From DATJGR01 sp041739525 (GTDB lineage Bacteria > Pseudomonadota > Gammaproteobacteria > Pseudomonadales > Azotimanducaceae): a DNA stretch of 64,000 bases. Positions 44,419 to 52,941 of the stretch are shown piece by piece. Where the stretch lies: the NCBI GenBank assembly GCA_041739525.1, contig JBGSNQ010000071.1, positions 28,233 to 92,232 of the forward strand. Reading direction: 5' to 3'. The first letter of the stretch is position 1, and each line of letters starts with the position of its first letter. Made by a program: the position numbers and the translations under genes. The notes beneath the pieces are model-generated. The model saw only the letters and a list, made by a program, of their open reading frames with translations. It did not search any database and was not told the DNA's origin.

Positions 44419-45258
44419 TTATTGTTCGAACGACGGCCCCGCAAAGGTGCGCTCCGGCGGTGCCCGGTTCTGCCCCGGCTTCGGCGCCAGTGCAATCGGC
44501 CCCGCGGTCGCGCCGCCATCCACCACCAGCGTGTGGCCGGTGATGAAACCCGACGCATCGCTTGCGAGAAACAGCGCGGCGTTCGCGATGTCTTCCGGTT
44601 GACCCGCGCGCGGATACGGCTGACCCTGCGCGAGCATTGCCTCCACCGCAGCTTTGTTACCTCCGGCAAATCCATAGAGGATCGGCGTGGAGATGCCGCC
44701 CGGCGCGATGCAGTTCACGCGAATGCGATCGCACGCGAACTCGAGCGCAGCTGAGCGGGTGAGATTCACGACACCCGCTTTCGCTGCGCTGTATGCGTGC
44801 AGGTTCGGATAACCGTCGATGCCGGCGATGGAGGCGGTGGAGATGATGGAGCCGCCGCCGGCTTCGCGCATCGGCTTCACGGCGTACTTCATACCCAGGA
44901 ACACGCCGCGCAAACACACTGCTTGGGTGCGGTCCCAGTCTTCCACCGAAATTCCCTCTAACGGCCCCACTGCGCCGCCGATGCCGGCGTTGTTGAAGAT
45001 GATGTCGAGCCGGCCGAACTCTTTGACTGCCCGCGCCACGAGTGCCGCAACGTCCGATTCCTGCGAAACATCGGTACGCTGGAACAGCGCCTTGTTGCCG
45101 CCTTCGGATGCGAGCGTCGCCACTTCCTCGCCGGAAGCTGCGTTCAGATCCGCGAGAACGACGTTCGCACCGTGGCGCGCGAACAGAATGGATGCGGCAC
45201 GACCCATGCCGCTGGCGCCGCCGGTGATGATCGCTACTTTGCCGGTGAGGTCGTACAT
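44419..45258 (-). CDS. SDR-family oxidoreductase with C-terminal extension
   Basis: 279 aa. Cofactor loop TGGASGMG (12-19), Asp37 after VVLADL for NAD(H), NNAG 89-92, catalytic Ser140 or 143, Tyr156, Lys160 (YSAAK). The usual C-terminal VVDGG is followed by about 25 extra residues rich in Pro and charged groups. Start ATG 45258 overlaps the stop of the carboxylesterase gene (ATGA). Last gene of the minus-strand run that begins with the TIR-TPR protein. Substrate unknown. Confidence 0.9.
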   Translation of the reverse strand: MYDLTGKVAIITGGASGMGRAASILFARHGANVVLADLNAASGEEVATLASEGGNKALFQRTDVSQESDVAALVARAVKEFGRLDIIFNNAGIGGAVGPLEGISVEDWDRTQAVCLRGVFLGMKYAVKPMREAGGGSIISTASIAGIDGYPNLHAYSAAKAGVVNLTRSAALEFACDRIRVNCIAPGGISTPILYGFAGGNKAAVEAMLAQGQPYPRAGQPEDIANAALFLASDASGFITGHTLVVDGGATAGPIALAPKPGQNRAPPERTFAGPSFEQ

Positions 45259-46775
45259 CACAGCACTCCCTCCCACGCGGCGCGTTCCGCATCGAACGGC
45301 GCGCGTTCCTGCGCACTCTCGCGACCGAAGATCATGGTGGCGCGTTGCTTTGCATCGTACGCGGACCATTCGCCGATGGCGGCATGTGCCGGATTACCTC
45401 CGCGCGTGAACGAAAGCCATGCGTCCATCATGTGGTGCGACAGCTGTTCCACCACCGGACCGGTGCCGGCGAACTTGTCCTGGGTCGGTGCGGTCAACGT
45501 GCCGAACATGAACGGCAGCTCCAGCGCGTGGCACGCACCGAGCGAACCACGCCGTGCCGGCGACTCGTAGACGAACAAATACATGTAAGTACGTGGCTGG
45601 TGAGGCCGCTGCGCTTCCGCGAGGCGGATCGACGGAATGCGGAACATCTCGTCCCCCTGGATTGCATCGAGCAGATCGAGATTGCTGGCCGGCAGCCGCA
45701 TCGCTTCGCGCGACTTGCGATACGCGCTGACGAGATCGCTCGCCCGCGATCCAGTCTTCTTCGGCAGAAGTCGTGCTACGCGCTCCACCAGCTTGCCTTC
45801 GTCGATCGGCTCGCGCGGCGCAACGGCATTGAACAGCTTCGCTTCGTCGCGGTTGCTGCCGATGACGATTTCCACGGCGCGCGCGGCGCCGTCGGCCACT
45901 GCAGCGAGCGGATTCACCGGAACGGTTTTGCCATCCACGATCGGTGCGAACGCGAGCGTGGTGCCGGTCGCGGTCACCGCGAGCTGCGCTTTCAGCACGG
46001 CTTCGGCCGGCACGTCGAGGATCTTCTTTGCCTGCGATTCGGCAATGCCGAGTTGTTCCAGCACGCGCGCCGCGAGTTTGGTGCCAGTCTCGACCGTGCC
46101 GATGTTGTTGGCCGCGCCGCTCTGCAGAATCGCGCGCTTGAACAAGCCGCGCGCTGCAGGCATCGCAAGCAGCGTAGCGCACGCCATCGAGCCGGCCGAT
46201 TCACCGGCGATGGTGACGTTGGCCGGGTCGCCGCCGAATGCGGCGATGTTGTCGCGCACCCATTCGAGCGCGGCGATCTGGTCGAGTTGCCCTGCGTTCG
46301 CAGTGGCACCCCAGCTTTCGCCGCCGTGCCCGCCCAGATACAGATAACCGAGCGCGCCGAGGCGGTAGTGGATCGTCACCACCACGATGTCGCCGCGCGT
46401 TGCAAGCAACTTGCCGTCGTACAACTCTTCCGACCCGGAGCCCAGCGTGAACCCGCCGCCGTGAATCCAGAAGAACACCGGCCGCTTGGCTCCGTCCGCC
46501 GCCGGCGTGTAAACGTTCAGGAACAGGCAGTCCTCGTCACGCGGTCCGCTGGCCGCCGTGCCGGGCATCGGACTGGTACCCTGAATCGCCGATTTGCCGA
46601 ACGCGTTTGCAGCACGCACGCCGCTCCACGACGGGGCCGGCGCGGGCGCGGCGAACCGACGCGATCCGATTGGCGCAGCGGCAAACGGAATGCCGAGAAA
46701 TGCCTGGTGACGATCGAACCGCATCCCCTCGACGCGGCCGTTAGTGGTGGTGACCTGTACGGCTGACGCTTGCAT
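45258..46775 (-). CDS. Type B carboxylesterase
   Basis: 505 aa alpha/beta-hydrolase. Oxyanion HGGGF at 105-109, nucleophile Ser193 in GESAGS, catalytic Glu in NRDEAKLF near 315, His in ACHALELPF near 418. EDCLFLNVYTP near 81 is the family signature. No signal peptide, so a cytosolic esterase; para-nitrobenzyl or ester drug cleavage is typical. ATG 46775 follows GGGGGAAG; a TTG five codons upstream is possible. The stop overlaps the SDR start. Confidence 0.9.
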   Translation of the reverse strand: MQASAVQVTTTNGRVEGMRFDRHQAFLGIPFAAAPIGSRRFAAPAPAPSWSGVRAANAFGKSAIQGTSPMPGTAASGPRDEDCLFLNVYTPAADGAKRPVFFWIHGGGFTLGSGSEELYDGKLLATRGDIVVVTIHYRLGALGYLYLGGHGGESWGATANAGQLDQIAALEWVRDNIAAFGGDPANVTIAGESAGSMACATLLAMPAARGLFKRAILQSGAANNIGTVETGTKLAARVLEQLGIAESQAKKILDVPAEAVLKAQLAVTATGTTLAFAPIVDGKTVPVNPLAAVADGAARAVEIVIGSNRDEAKLFNAVAPREPIDEGKLVERVARLLPKKTGSRASDLVSAYRKSREAMRLPASNLDLLDAIQGDEMFRIPSIRLAEAQRPHQPRTYMYLFVYESPARRGSLGACHALELPFMFGTLTAPTQDKFAGTGPVVEQLSHHMMDAWLSFTRGGNPAHAAIGEWSAYDAKQRATMIFGRESAQERAPFDAERAAWEGVL

Positions 46776-46842
46776 GCTCTTCCCCCGCAAATGAGGTCCG
46801 ATTAGATCAGACCATCGGGGTGAGGTCCAAGCGAGGAGTGGC

Positions 46843-47454
46843 CTAACGTCGCGGAAACGGCTCCCGCCAGGCCTCGATCTCGTTCAGGCGGTCGAGCCAG
46901 CGCTGCACCACCGGGAATTCAGCCAGCGGCATGGCCGCCTGATCCGCATATGGCAGCGTGATGGCCACTGAAAAGTCGGCCACCGTGATGCCGTCGCCTA
47001 CCAGCCACTTCCGGTTCGCGAGGTGCTCGCTCAACACCGCGGCATAGCGGCGGAATTCGCTCTGCGCTTCCGCTATGGCCGCTGTGTCCGGTTCACCGAT
47101 GCCGAAGCGCCGTTTCACGATGTTCTCGAAGTACAGCGTGCCGGCGTGCCGATAGAAGTGCTGCGCGTTCCAGCTGAACCAGCGAATGACGTCGATCTGC
47201 CGCAGGTCGCTCGGCCACAGGTCCGAACCCGCCTTCTTCGCGAGATAACACATCACCGCGTCGGCTTCCCACACCACGCGCGCGCCGTCGATCAACGTAG
47301 GCACTTTTCCGTTCGCGTTCAGCGCGAGGTAGTCCGGGTGCTGCTGATCGCCCTTCAGCAGGTCGAGATACTTGAACTCCACCGGCGAACGCAGGTAGCG
47401 CGCAACCGCGCAGGCTTTTCGCGATGAGAGAATGTCCGAGTAGTACAGCTGCAT
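46843..47454 (-). CDS. Glutathione S-transferase family protein
   Basis: 203 aa, thioredoxin-like N-terminal half with MQLYYSDILSSRKA and the GSH-binding cis-Pro GKVPTLI near 49-55, then an all-helical C-terminal half with the GDGITVADFSVA N-capping box near 156-167. The N-terminal Ser/Cys residue that activates glutathione is not certain (Ser9-11). ATG 47454 with GAGG upstream; a TTG at 47466 overlaps the DUF899 stop and could couple the genes. Confidence 0.87.
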   Translation of the reverse strand: MQLYYSDILSSRKACAVARYLRSPVEFKYLDLLKGDQQHPDYLALNANGKVPTLIDGARVVWEADAVMCYLAKKAGSDLWPSDLRQIDVIRWFSWNAQHFYRHAGTLYFENIVKRRFGIGEPDTAAIAEAQSEFRRYAAVLSEHLANRKWLVGDGITVADFSVAITLPYADQAAMPLAEFPVVQRWLDRLNEIEAWREPFPRR

Positions 47455-47462
47455 GATGAACC

Positions 47463-48188
47463 TCAACCGTAAGTGGGGCGTTGCGGCCAGCCCGCGGGAG
47501 AGTCTTCGAACTCCTGCTGACGACCGTACGGAGTGGTGTCGAGCAGCGCGAACGAGTTGCTCAGCCCTTCAACGCCGCGCGCATACGTGGAATAGCTGTG
47601 GAACACACTGTCGTCCACGCGGAAGAACACGCTGAGCCCCTGGCTTTCGCCGGCACCGAAGCGTGTTTCGCCGAGCTTCTGCAGCTCCGCCTTCGTGCGA
47701 AAGTTGTGCTCGAACGGCGCCACGGATTCATCGAACGTCACGTGGAAGTCGTAGTTGAAGCTGCTGCCGTACGACGAATACCACGGTACGTTCCAGCCGC
47801 GCTTCGCCTTGTAACGCTCGAGCTTCGCGCTGGGTGCGCGCGAGATCAGCGCGAACGTCGTGTCGCGCGTATCGAGATACGCGAGGTTACCGATCGCGTT
47901 GACGAAGCCGGTACAGCTTGGGCAACCGTCCTCCCACGCGGGATCGAACATGAAGTGGTAGACGATGAGTTGCCTGCGGCCTTCGAACAGTTCGAGCAAC
48001 GTCTTGTCGCCGCCGGGTGAGCCGAAGACGTACGGCCTGTCGATGCGCACCATCGGCAGGCGGCGGCGCTTCGCGTTCACCGCGTCGCGATGGCGCGTGA
48101 GTTCCTTCTCTTCGGCAAGCAGCTGTTTGCGGGCTGCGAGCCACGCCTCGTGCGAAGCGATCGGCGGGTGGGCGATTTTTTCGGTCAT
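47463..48188 (-). CDS. DUF899-family thioredoxin-like protein
   Basis: 241 aa. EAWLAARKQLLAEEKELTRHRD starts the family; the thioredoxin-fold core has FMFDPAWEDGCPSCTGFVNAIGN with C-P-S-C near 96-99 (typical of DUF899 as C-x-x-C redox pair), and a conserved WYSSYGSSFNYDF. Function unknown, often near stress or GST genes. ATG 48188 with GTGGAG before it. Confidence 0.85.
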   Translation of the reverse strand: MTEKIAHPPIASHEAWLAARKQLLAEEKELTRHRDAVNAKRRRLPMVRIDRPYVFGSPGGDKTLLELFEGRRQLIVYHFMFDPAWEDGCPSCTGFVNAIGNLAYLDTRDTTFALISRAPSAKLERYKAKRGWNVPWYSSYGSSFNYDFHVTFDESVAPFEHNFRTKAELQKLGETRFGAGESQGLSVFFRVDDSVFHSYSTYARGVEGLSNSFALLDTTPYGRQQEFEDSPAGWPQRPTYG

Positions 48189-48258
48189 GGCGTACTCCAC
48201 GTGTTCACAACCTGAGACGTTCGATGCTGCGCCATTTCGACACCGCCTCGCCAGGGAA

Positions 48259-48606
48259 CTACAGGACCTTGGCGTATCGTCGGATGCCGGGCGCACCGAC
48301 AGCGGCTTCGAATTCGTCAGAACACTGGTCACCGGCGTGTCCGAAGCCTGCGTTTGCGTACGCGCGTGCGGCCGGATCGTTGCCGATGAGGAACGTAATC
48401 TGCGCTTCACGCATGCCGAGGCGTTCGCCTTCGGGCAGCGCGTGTCGAATGAGATCGACCGCCAGGAATGCGAGGCACTCGGATTCAGAACGTTTCAACG
48501 CGATGTCGAACCAGCCGCGCGGGATATGCGATCGGGCGGCGGTGAGCATCGCCCAGGCGAGGAACGGCGCGTCGTCCGGTTCTGCGGGACGAATGCGCTC
48601 GGTCAT
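48259..48606 (-). pseudogene. GNAT acetyltransferase remnant with internal in-frame deletion
   Basis: 115 aa, versus ~170 for the family. The N-terminal half is normal (RPAEPDDAPFLAWAMLTAARSHIPRGWFDIALKR) but then it jumps straight to the C-terminal strand block (AQITFLIGNDPAARAYANAGF and EFEAAVG). The central strands and the acetyl-CoA motif A (R/Q-x-x-G-x-G/A) are missing. The reading frame is kept, so it may still be expressed, but it cannot bind acetyl-CoA normally. ATG 48606 is 1 bp after the TIR-TPR stop. Confidence 0.7.
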
Positions 48607-48607
48607 G

Positions 48608-50581
48608 TCAGCTGCGTGCCTCAAGGCGAAACGGATACGACTTCACCACCGGCATGTTCATCCTGCGCATGAAAGCGTCGAAGCGCGGATCGCCGCACAG
48701 GGTCTTGAACAGCGGTTCGCCGACGATTTCGAGCAGCCCGGTATTCTTCTGCTCGTACGCTTTCTCGAGCCACTCGAATGCGCGGTCGAGGTCACCGCGA
48801 ACTACGTACATCTGGGCGATCGCATACGCATTGATGTCGCCGAATTGCTCGATTGCTTCTTTGAGCGCCGCATCCGCTTCCTCCTCGCGCCCCTGCAACC
48901 AGTAAATGTTCGGCCGAAAGTACTGAAGGATCGTGGGATCGGTCTCTTTCTCCAGCGCGGCGGAGGCAGCTTCGATGTCGCCCTTCTGCAGGGGGATTCG
49001 CGCCGCATACATGCGTGTCCATTGGAAGTTGGGCTCCACCTCCATGAGCTTTCGATACGCGGCCGCGGCGTCGTCGAAGCGGCCCGCACCGTAGTACGTA
49101 TTCGCAAGCGTCCACAGCAGCCACGACGACAACGGATCGCGCTTCAGCCCCGTTTGAATCAGCTTCTCCGATTCGTCCCACCGCCCCAGCGCATTCTCGT
49201 GAACAGCGGCAAGCTGCAAGGTGATCGGATCCGTGGGGTCGATTGCGAGCGCGAGTTTCCGTTCGCGTTGCGCCGCTGACCAGTCCCAGTCGAGCATCAC
49301 GTTCAGATGTTCGAGCAGCGCGTGTGCCTCGGCTATGTCGGGGCTCAGGTCCAGCGCGTGCAATGCGAGCTCTCTCGCGCGCGGATATCCGTCGTTCCAT
49401 TTGATCAACGCGTTGTCGACCTTGCCCGAGTTCATGTAGGCGAGCAGCGACCACGCGAGTCCGTAGTTCGGATCGCGGTCGATCGCTTCCTGCGCATAGC
49501 GCACGGCATCGTCGAAAGACGTAGCTGTGTTTTGGAAGCTGGCGTTGTTCGCCTTCAACAGCAATTCGTACGCCTCCAGGTTCTGCGTACCCCCTTTGCG
49601 GCGGCTGAGCTCACCACCTTTCATGCGGATCTGTAGCGCCTGTGCCACCGCGTTGGCGATCTCGTCTTGCACCACGAACAGATCGCTCAGTTCGCGATCG
49701 AACGTTTCCGACCAGACATGGAAGCCGTTGTCGGCGCGAATGAGCTGCGCCGTAACGCGCAAGTGATCGCCCGATCGCCTGACGCTGCCTTCCAGCACGT
49801 GTGCAACGTCGAGCTCGCGCGCGATTTCGGACACCTTTGTGCCTTTCCCTTTGAAATGGAACGATGATGTACGCGCAGCAACGAGGAGGTCGGGCGCATT
49901 TGCCAGCAGGTTGATGATCTCTTCCGACATGCCGTCGGCGAGATATTCCTGATCGTGGTTCTCGCTCATGTCGACAAACGGCAGAACAGCGATGGATTGA
50001 TCCGCTTGTGAAACGGCATGCGGAGTGATCCCCGATGGAATGGTTCCGGTTGTGCGGTCTGGGTCGGCTGAGCTCACCAACCCGCGCACGAGTAATCCGG
50101 TTAGCACCAGAACGACAATGCCGATTGCGGCGACAATCGCACCACGTTTGTGCCGAACCCGTAGTGCTTCTCGTGGTGCCGATTCTTCACGCGCCTCGCC
50201 CGAGACGAACACCTGAACAGTGGCGGCGAGCTCTGCCATGACGGCGTTGCGGTCGCTGGCCTTTCCCAATCGCAACGATTGCACCTGACGAAAGCCGAGA
50301 GGCGCCTCTGCGTCGTCGAGACAAATGGGGATGAGCTTTTGGCGATCGCGCCCGTAAGCACCTTCGTCGCGCACCCAGGCCGATTGTTGGGAAGCGTCTG
50401 ACCACAACACGACGACCACTCGCGCGGCCGCAATCTCACGCTCGATTTCGAAAGCGAAATCGCTGCCCGCGCGAATCTCCCGGTCCCACCACACCGAAAA
50501 GCCGGCCTGCTCGAGCGAATGCGCCACTTCTGCGGCAACGGGCCGATCGCTTCGTGCATACGATAGAAATACGTCGGCCAG
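48608..50581 (-). CDS. TIR-TM-TolB/FlgO-TPR membrane protein, probable CTG start
   Basis: 657 aa from a CTG. N-terminal TIR (about 1-120): DVFLSYARSDRPV, WWDREIRAGSDF, then the helix with SAWVRDEGAYG, which keeps a Glu suited to NAD hydrolysis. A membrane helix (about 146-170) leads to a TolB/FlgO-like domain (QSIAVLPFVDMSENHD, about 195-320) and TPR repeats (about 330-620). This domain string resembles the large family of TIR/adenylate-cyclase-TolB-TPR proteins. No ATG/GTG/TTG exists before residue 19 in this frame (first GTG 50527), yet the TIR strand is coding; CTG 50581 is preceded by AGGAGG (50590-50595) at 8 nt. First gene of a six-gene minus run. Confidence 0.8.
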   Translation of the reverse strand: MADVFLSYARSDRPVAAEVAHSLEQAGFSVWWDREIRAGSDFAFEIEREIAAARVVVVLWSDASQQSAWVRDEGAYGRDRQKLIPICLDDAEAPLGFRQVQSLRLGKASDRNAVMAELAATVQVFVSGEAREESAPREALRVRHKRGAIVAAIGIVVLVLTGLLVRGLVSSADPDRTTGTIPSGITPHAVSQADQSIAVLPFVDMSENHDQEYLADGMSEEIINLLANAPDLLVAARTSSFHFKGKGTKVSEIARELDVAHVLEGSVRRSGDHLRVTAQLIRADNGFHVWSETFDRELSDLFVVQDEIANAVAQALQIRMKGGELSRRKGGTQNLEAYELLLKANNASFQNTATSFDDAVRYAQEAIDRDPNYGLAWSLLAYMNSGKVDNALIKWNDGYPRARELALHALDLSPDIAEAHALLEHLNVMLDWDWSAAQRERKLALAIDPTDPITLQLAAVHENALGRWDESEKLIQTGLKRDPLSSWLLWTLANTYYGAGRFDDAAAAYRKLMEVEPNFQWTRMYAARIPLQKGDIEAASAALEKETDPTILQYFRPNIYWLQGREEEADAALKEAIEQFGDINAYAIAQMYVVRGDLDRAFEWLEKAYEQKNTGLLEIVGEPLFKTLCGDPRFDAFMRRMNMPVVKSYPFRLEARS

Positions 50582-50703
50582 CGGACGAACCTCCTGCGGT
50601 TGAGGGGCGAGTATGAACGCGCAGTCATCATCGCGTCACATCGCGCGGCTAGGGTCGGCCGGCACGGCGCTTGTGTCCGCGCCGGCAATCAAGGAGACCA
50701 ACA

Positions 50704-52137
50704 ATGCGAATCAGACCCCTTGTCGCGGCGATCGTCGCCACGACCGTATCGATCAGCGTCGCCGGAGACTGCAAGAACACCGTCGGCTTCACCAAACAAT
50801 GGACGTACGCGCACGGCGTCACAACGCCGGGACAGGTCTCGGAAATCCCGGCATTCGACCGCAAGACGGACACTATCTGGGTGGCCGGCGTCGTCGGGGT
50901 GGACATCCTCGACGCGGAGACCGGCACTCTGGTCGATCACATCGACGTCACGCCGTTCGGCGCGGTCAACAGCGTGGCGATTCACAACGGCGTTGCCGCG
51001 CTCGCCGTCGAAGCCGCCCCTGACCGCACCCAGCCCGGTCATGTGCTCTTCTACAAGACGCGTAAGGTCGAAGCCGGTCCGTTTGCCACCGTCGAGGTGG
51101 GTTCATTGCCCGACATGCTCACGTTCACGCACGACGGTTCGAAATTGCTGGTCGCCAACGAGGCAACCCCGAACGCGGTGGCGGATACCAACTATGCGCT
51201 GCCCGATCCGGTGGGCAGCGTCAGCGTAATCGACGTGGAGCACTATACCGTTGTCGCCACCGCGACCTTCGACCAGGTTCCGAGAACCGGAAGTGAGCTG
51301 CGCACCGATTTCACGCCCACTGGCAGCACGTCGTTCGACATGGACTTCGAGCCGGAATACATCGCCGTCGACGATGACGACGAGCGCGCCTACGTCACGT
51401 TGCAGGAAGCGAATGCGATTGCCGTGCTCGACCTGCGAACCAACGAGTTCACGAAGGTGATAGGTCTGGGCGCGAAAGACTTCAGCAGGCCCGGCAACGA
51501 GATCGATTCGATCGACAACGACTCGAAGATCTCGTTCCAGAGTGTTGCTGCTAAAGGTCTCTACCTACCGGATTCGATCGCGACGTACGAATCAAGAGGC
51601 AAGACTTATCTGGTGATGGCGAACGAGGGCGATTTCCGCGAAGACAACGTCGATCGCGGTACGACTGGCGCGCCGGCGACGTCGCCGCTCAATCGTCTGC
51701 GTGTTGCCACACCGCCATCGGCCACACCGAGCTTCTACGCCGCAGGCGCGCGGTCGTTCTCGATCCGCGATACCAGCGGCAACATCGTTTTCGACAGCGG
51801 CAGCACGCTCGATCGGGAAGCCGCCAAGCGAAACATCTACGACGACGGTCGCAGCCGCGACAAAGGCGTTGAGCCGGAAGGCGTTGCATTGATCGACTAT
51901 CGAGGCCGCACGTACGCGTTCATCGGCCTCGAACGGACGCTGCAGGCCGCGGTTGCGGTGTTCGACATCACGAATCCGAAGAATGTCAGGTTCGTCGACA
52001 TGATCGTTACGAGCACCGATCGCGCACCGGAAGGACTGGTGGCGTTCCAACATCGCGGCACGTTCTATGTCGCGATCGCGAACGAGACGGCCGGCGCGAA
52101 CGGCACCAGCAACACGACGCTGTACGCGCTCGAGTGA
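50704..52137 (+). CDS. Secreted choice-of-anchor I-type beta-propeller protein
   Basis: 477 aa. Signal peptide MRIRPLVAAIVATTVSISVA cleaved before GD. Multiple beta-propeller blades: IWVAGVVGVDILDAETGTLVDHI, PDMLTFTHDGSKLLVANEAT, EPEYIAVDDDDERAYVTLQEANA, and PEGVALIDYRGRTYAFIGLER near the end. Blocks such as SFDMDFEPEYIAVDDDDERAYVTLQEAN match a family labelled choice-of-anchor I (function unknown, extracellular; phosphatase-like in some descriptions). ATG 50704 has AGGAG 7 nt before it. Divergent from the TIR-TPR gene. Confidence 0.75.
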   Translation: MRIRPLVAAIVATTVSISVAGDCKNTVGFTKQWTYAHGVTTPGQVSEIPAFDRKTDTIWVAGVVGVDILDAETGTLVDHIDVTPFGAVNSVAIHNGVAALAVEAAPDRTQPGHVLFYKTRKVEAGPFATVEVGSLPDMLTFTHDGSKLLVANEATPNAVADTNYALPDPVGSVSVIDVEHYTVVATATFDQVPRTGSELRTDFTPTGSTSFDMDFEPEYIAVDDDDERAYVTLQEANAIAVLDLRTNEFTKVIGLGAKDFSRPGNEIDSIDNDSKISFQSVAAKGLYLPDSIATYESRGKTYLVMANEGDFREDNVDRGTTGAPATSPLNRLRVATPPSATPSFYAAGARSFSIRDTSGNIVFDSGSTLDREAAKRNIYDDGRSRDKGVEPEGVALIDYRGRTYAFIGLERTLQAAVAVFDITNPKNVRFVDMIVTSTDRAPEGLVAFQHRGTFYVAIANETAGANGTSNTTLYALE

Positions 52138-52182
52138 GGTGGTGCGCTGGTTGAGGTGCGTGCACCACCTGATCACGCCCGG

Positions 52183-52602
52183 TCAGGCGATGCGGAATCC
52201 TTCTTTCGCCGCCGCCGCGTTCAACCGCTCGTCCAGGCTAACCAGTTCGAGCGTCGGTGGATCGCGTTCCGCTGCGATTGTCGCTGCAGCAAGCTGAAGT
52301 GCGTCCGCGGCCCGCAATGCGTGCACGCGCAGCATACGTTCTGCCACGCTTCGCACGGCGTTGGTAGGCAACACCTCGTGCCATTGCTCGGCCAGCGTGC
52401 GCAAACGGTTGCTCGCTGCCGCGAAGTCGTCAGCCGACATGGCTCCTTCGCGAAGTTGTCGCGCCAGTGCCGAAACGCACTCCACCGGCGTGGCCCACCA
52501 CACCAGCATCGTGTCGTCTTCCTCGAGTTCTGCGAGACTCCGCCGGTGCCGCGGCTCATCCACCAGCAACGCAACCACCGCGGATGAATCCCAGAACTTC
52601 AT
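52183..52602 (-). CDS. PIN-domain toxin (VapC type)
   Basis: 139 aa PIN domain. Acidic metal ligands Asp5 (FWDSSAVV), Glu41 (TPVECVSAL), Asp100 (RAADALQLA) and Asp124 (SLDERLN). Paired with the upstream Phd/YefM-like antitoxin; its ATG overlaps the antitoxin stop (ATGA). Distinct in sequence from the VapC at 44012. Confidence 0.88.
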   Translation of the reverse strand: MKFWDSSAVVALLVDEPRHRRSLAELEEDDTMLVWWATPVECVSALARQLREGAMSADDFAAASNRLRTLAEQWHEVLPTNAVRSVAERMLRVHALRAADALQLAAATIAAERDPPTLELVSLDERLNAAAAKEGFRIA

Positions 52603-52889
52603 CGATCTTCCCGTCGCTCCTCGAGCAACGCATCCACGACGCTGTGCTTCACTTTGGGCGCCTTCGTTCCCGCGAGCGCCGAGCGCGGCCGCCCGGTTCG
52701 GGAGCGTCGCACCGCACCTGACTGCTCTAGGCGAGCCAGGCGCCCTTCTGGACGTTCGTTCGGTTTCACACGCTCCAGCATGGCGATAGGTTCGTTTCGG
52801 TCGAGCACGAGTACAGTCTCGCCGTTGCGCACCTTCTTCAGGTAAGCGCTCAGGCTGTTTTTCAATTGAGATATCGTCACTTGCAACAT
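52599..52889 (-). CDS. Phd/YefM-type antitoxin
   Basis: 96 aa. QLKNSLSAYLKKVRNGETVLVLDRNEPIAMLERV is the Phd/YefM DNA-binding N-terminus; the C-terminal half is charged and disordered-looking, the toxin-binding part. A small dyad sits just upstream of the ATG. Confidence 0.87.
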   Translation of the reverse strand: MLQVTISQLKNSLSAYLKKVRNGETVLVLDRNEPIAMLERVKPNERPEGRLARLEQSGAVRRSRTGRPRSALAGTKAPKVKHSVVDALLEERREDR

Positions 52890-52891
52890 AA

Positions 52892-52904
52892 GGCTATGTT
52901 AGCC
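52892..52904. promoter_or_regulatory. Small dyad before the Phd-type antitoxin
   Basis: GGCTA (52892-52896) and TAGCC (52900-52904) flank TGT, three bases before the antitoxin ATG at 52889 on the minus strand. Such short palindromes serve as operators for Phd/YefM autoregulation. Short enough to occur by chance. Confidence 0.3.
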
Positions 52905-52941
52905 ATGACGAGTGAGCCATTCAAGGCGGGAGATGAGCGTG

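Noticed and set aside
50101..50688. Alternative frame starting at ATG upstream of the TIR gene
   Set aside because: It is out of frame with the TIR/TolB/TPR protein and encodes no recognisable domain; the TIR strand is in the CTG frame.
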